Part shown: one piece after another, positions 63,262 to 64,000 of the stretch
Position numbering within the stretch: position 1 is the first letter of the stretch
Layout: every line of letters starts with the position of its first letter
Source of the DNA: Limnohabitans sp. Rim8
Lineage (GTDB): Bacteria > Pseudomonadota > Gammaproteobacteria > Burkholderiales > Burkholderiaceae_C
Direction: 5' to 3'
Length of the DNA stretch: 64,000 bases
NCBI GenBank assembly: GCA_945897465.1
Contig: CAMDFK010000006.1
Span: 1 to 64,000 of the forward strand
Made by a program: the position numbers and the translations under genes
The notes under the pieces: model-generated
The model's input: the letters and a program-made list of their open reading frames with translations, nothing else
Databases searched by the model: none
What the model was told of the DNA's origin: nothing

Positions 63262-63513
63262 TCACCGTTTCGCCAGCGCCTCACGTTTGCGCTTAGCCAA
63301 TATTCGGGCCGAGTTGAGCCCGGTGAGCACCATGATGGGCCACAAAAAGGTGCAGACCAAGGCCCACAAGAGGCGAGCGCCCAAGGTGGCGCTCCCTTCG
63401 GGCGTATCGACTTGATGAGGCCCCTCGCTGAAGATGTGCTGATAGGAAAAAGTGGCCAGGCCGAATGCAGCACCAAACAAGAGAAACAGATAGATGTAGA
63501 TGTTCAAGGTCAT
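63262..63513 (-). CDS. Small hypothetical membrane protein
   Basis: A protein of about 83 residues with two hydrophobic segments: NIYIYLFLLFGAAFGLATF and LLWALVCTFLWPIMVLTGL, ending in a basic tail. The start is uncertain: ATG 63513 overlaps a GGAG, a GTG at 63540 has a weak site, and a TTG at 63507 is spaced correctly from CAGGAG. No family recognised. Confidence 0.55.
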   Translation of the reverse strand: MTLNIYIYLFLLFGAAFGLATFSYQHIFSEGPHQVDTPEGSATLGARLLWALVCTFLWPIMVLTGLNSARILAKRKREALAKR

Positions 63514-63743
63514 CTCCTGGGTAAGGGTCAACAGGGCCACCTGAATGGGCGGTTTACCTGACCTGAAGCCAATGGTCCAAATCAGTGTAACTTTAAATTT
63601 ACTCTAAAGATTGTAAAAAATTCGTTTCACAAAGGGCTTTAACGGCAGAGCCCTTCACCCATCTGGCGGCTGAAAGTCGCAAATTTAACTTTAGAGCTTG
63701 AAACGCTGTGCCACATCGATTGGCATACCAAACAATCTGTGAC

Positions 63744-64000
63744 TCATCGCCTGCGCAAGAGGTACTGCGCCACAGCACCCGTCAAGGCAAAGGCCAACAT
63801 CATCCAGCCCAGGTTCACCGCGCCTTCGTGTGGCACCAGTCCGACCAGGTAGCCGCCTGTGGCTCCGGTGAGTTGCTGCATGAGGCCTGCCACCGCTGCG
63901 GCCGATCCGGCCAGTGCGGGCACCACCCCCACGGTGCCTGCCAGGGCTGGCGGATTGAGCAAGCCATGGCCAAAACCCAGTATGAGCAGCGGCAAGGCCA
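63744..64000 (-). CDS. MFS transporter (Bcr/CflA-like), C-terminal end only
   Basis: The last 85 residues of a membrane protein running off the right edge. PLLILGFGHGLLNPPALAG and TGATGGYLVGLVP correspond to helices 10-12 of drug-resistance type MFS proteins, ending in a basic LLRRR tail. The N-terminal part is outside the window. Confidence 0.75.
   Translation of the reverse strand, partial: ALPLLILGFGHGLLNPPALAGTVGVVPALAGSAAAVAGLMQQLTGATGGYLVGLVPHEGAVNLGWMMLAFALTGAVAQYLLRRR

Overview
The window looks like a chromosome segment of a Gram-negative betaproteobacterium, most likely Burkholderiales and close to Comamonadaceae. This is an inference from the many Bug/TctC periplasmic binding proteins, the NIPSNAP, DUF4936 and DUF2783 proteins, the Bug-rich aromatic catabolic layout and the moderately high GC. 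No rRNA or tRNA gene was seen.

Region 1 (1-3.3 kb) is an AT-rich scar. It holds the end of an IS3-type transposase, two convergent small proteins with HExxH zinc-peptidase motifs resembling peptidase family M91, a decayed IS481-type transposase and a broken yccF-like gene. Region 2 (3.3-13.3 kb) is ordinary GC-rich chromosome: NIPSNAP, argE, a TctC receptor, a DODA-type dioxygenase, a succinate-semialdehyde dehydrogenase, pcp, a DUF2236 protein, a lipocalin, an SDR and a FadR-type GntR regulator with a good operator.

Region 3 (13.6-38.3 kb) is the most unusual part. It contains a Rieske ferredoxin and Rieske oxygenase, a zinc alcohol dehydrogenase, a nickel block (His-rich COG0523 GTPase, NikR, NiCoT permease), a His-rich EutA-like ASKHA protein, a ferredoxin-type reductase, an IclR regulator, a binding-protein-dependent ABC transporter, four related cupin proteins sharing an HQHF-type motif, two solute-binding proteins, an MFS carrier, a porin, a second EutA-like protein and a proline iminopeptidase. 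No ethanolamine ammonia-lyase (EutBC), the normal EutA client, is present. A palindrome RRGAAC-N3-GTTCYWT occurs at four promoters across 19.5 kb, including the iclR promoter, and suggests one IclR regulon. I propose that this is an undescribed catabolic system in which EutA-like ATPases, one of them possibly nickel-linked, service a metalloenzyme, perhaps the cupins.

Region 4 (38.3-60.5 kb) carries more catabolic genes: a two-subunit molybdenum hydroxylase with a Tat signal, three class II aldolase-fold proteins, two 4,5-dihydroxyphthalate decarboxylase-like proteins, two more Rieske oxygenases, a phthalate-dioxygenase-type reductase, two Gfo/Idh/MocA dehydrogenases, two more solute-binding proteins of the same family as in region 3, TctC receptors, TauE/SafE and AbrB membrane proteins, aroE, a hemerythrin and a MarR regulator. 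The Rieske, reductase, Gfo/Idh and decarboxylase set matches the logic of the phthalate 4,5-dioxygenase pathway (Pht/Oph). Two genes here are broken: a tctC by an in-frame TAA and a ubiX by a one-base frameshift. Region 5 (60.6-64 kb) returns to GC-rich sequence with an MhpA-like FAD hydroxylase, a DUF2783 protein, a palindromic repeat, a VOC protein and the end of an MFS gene.
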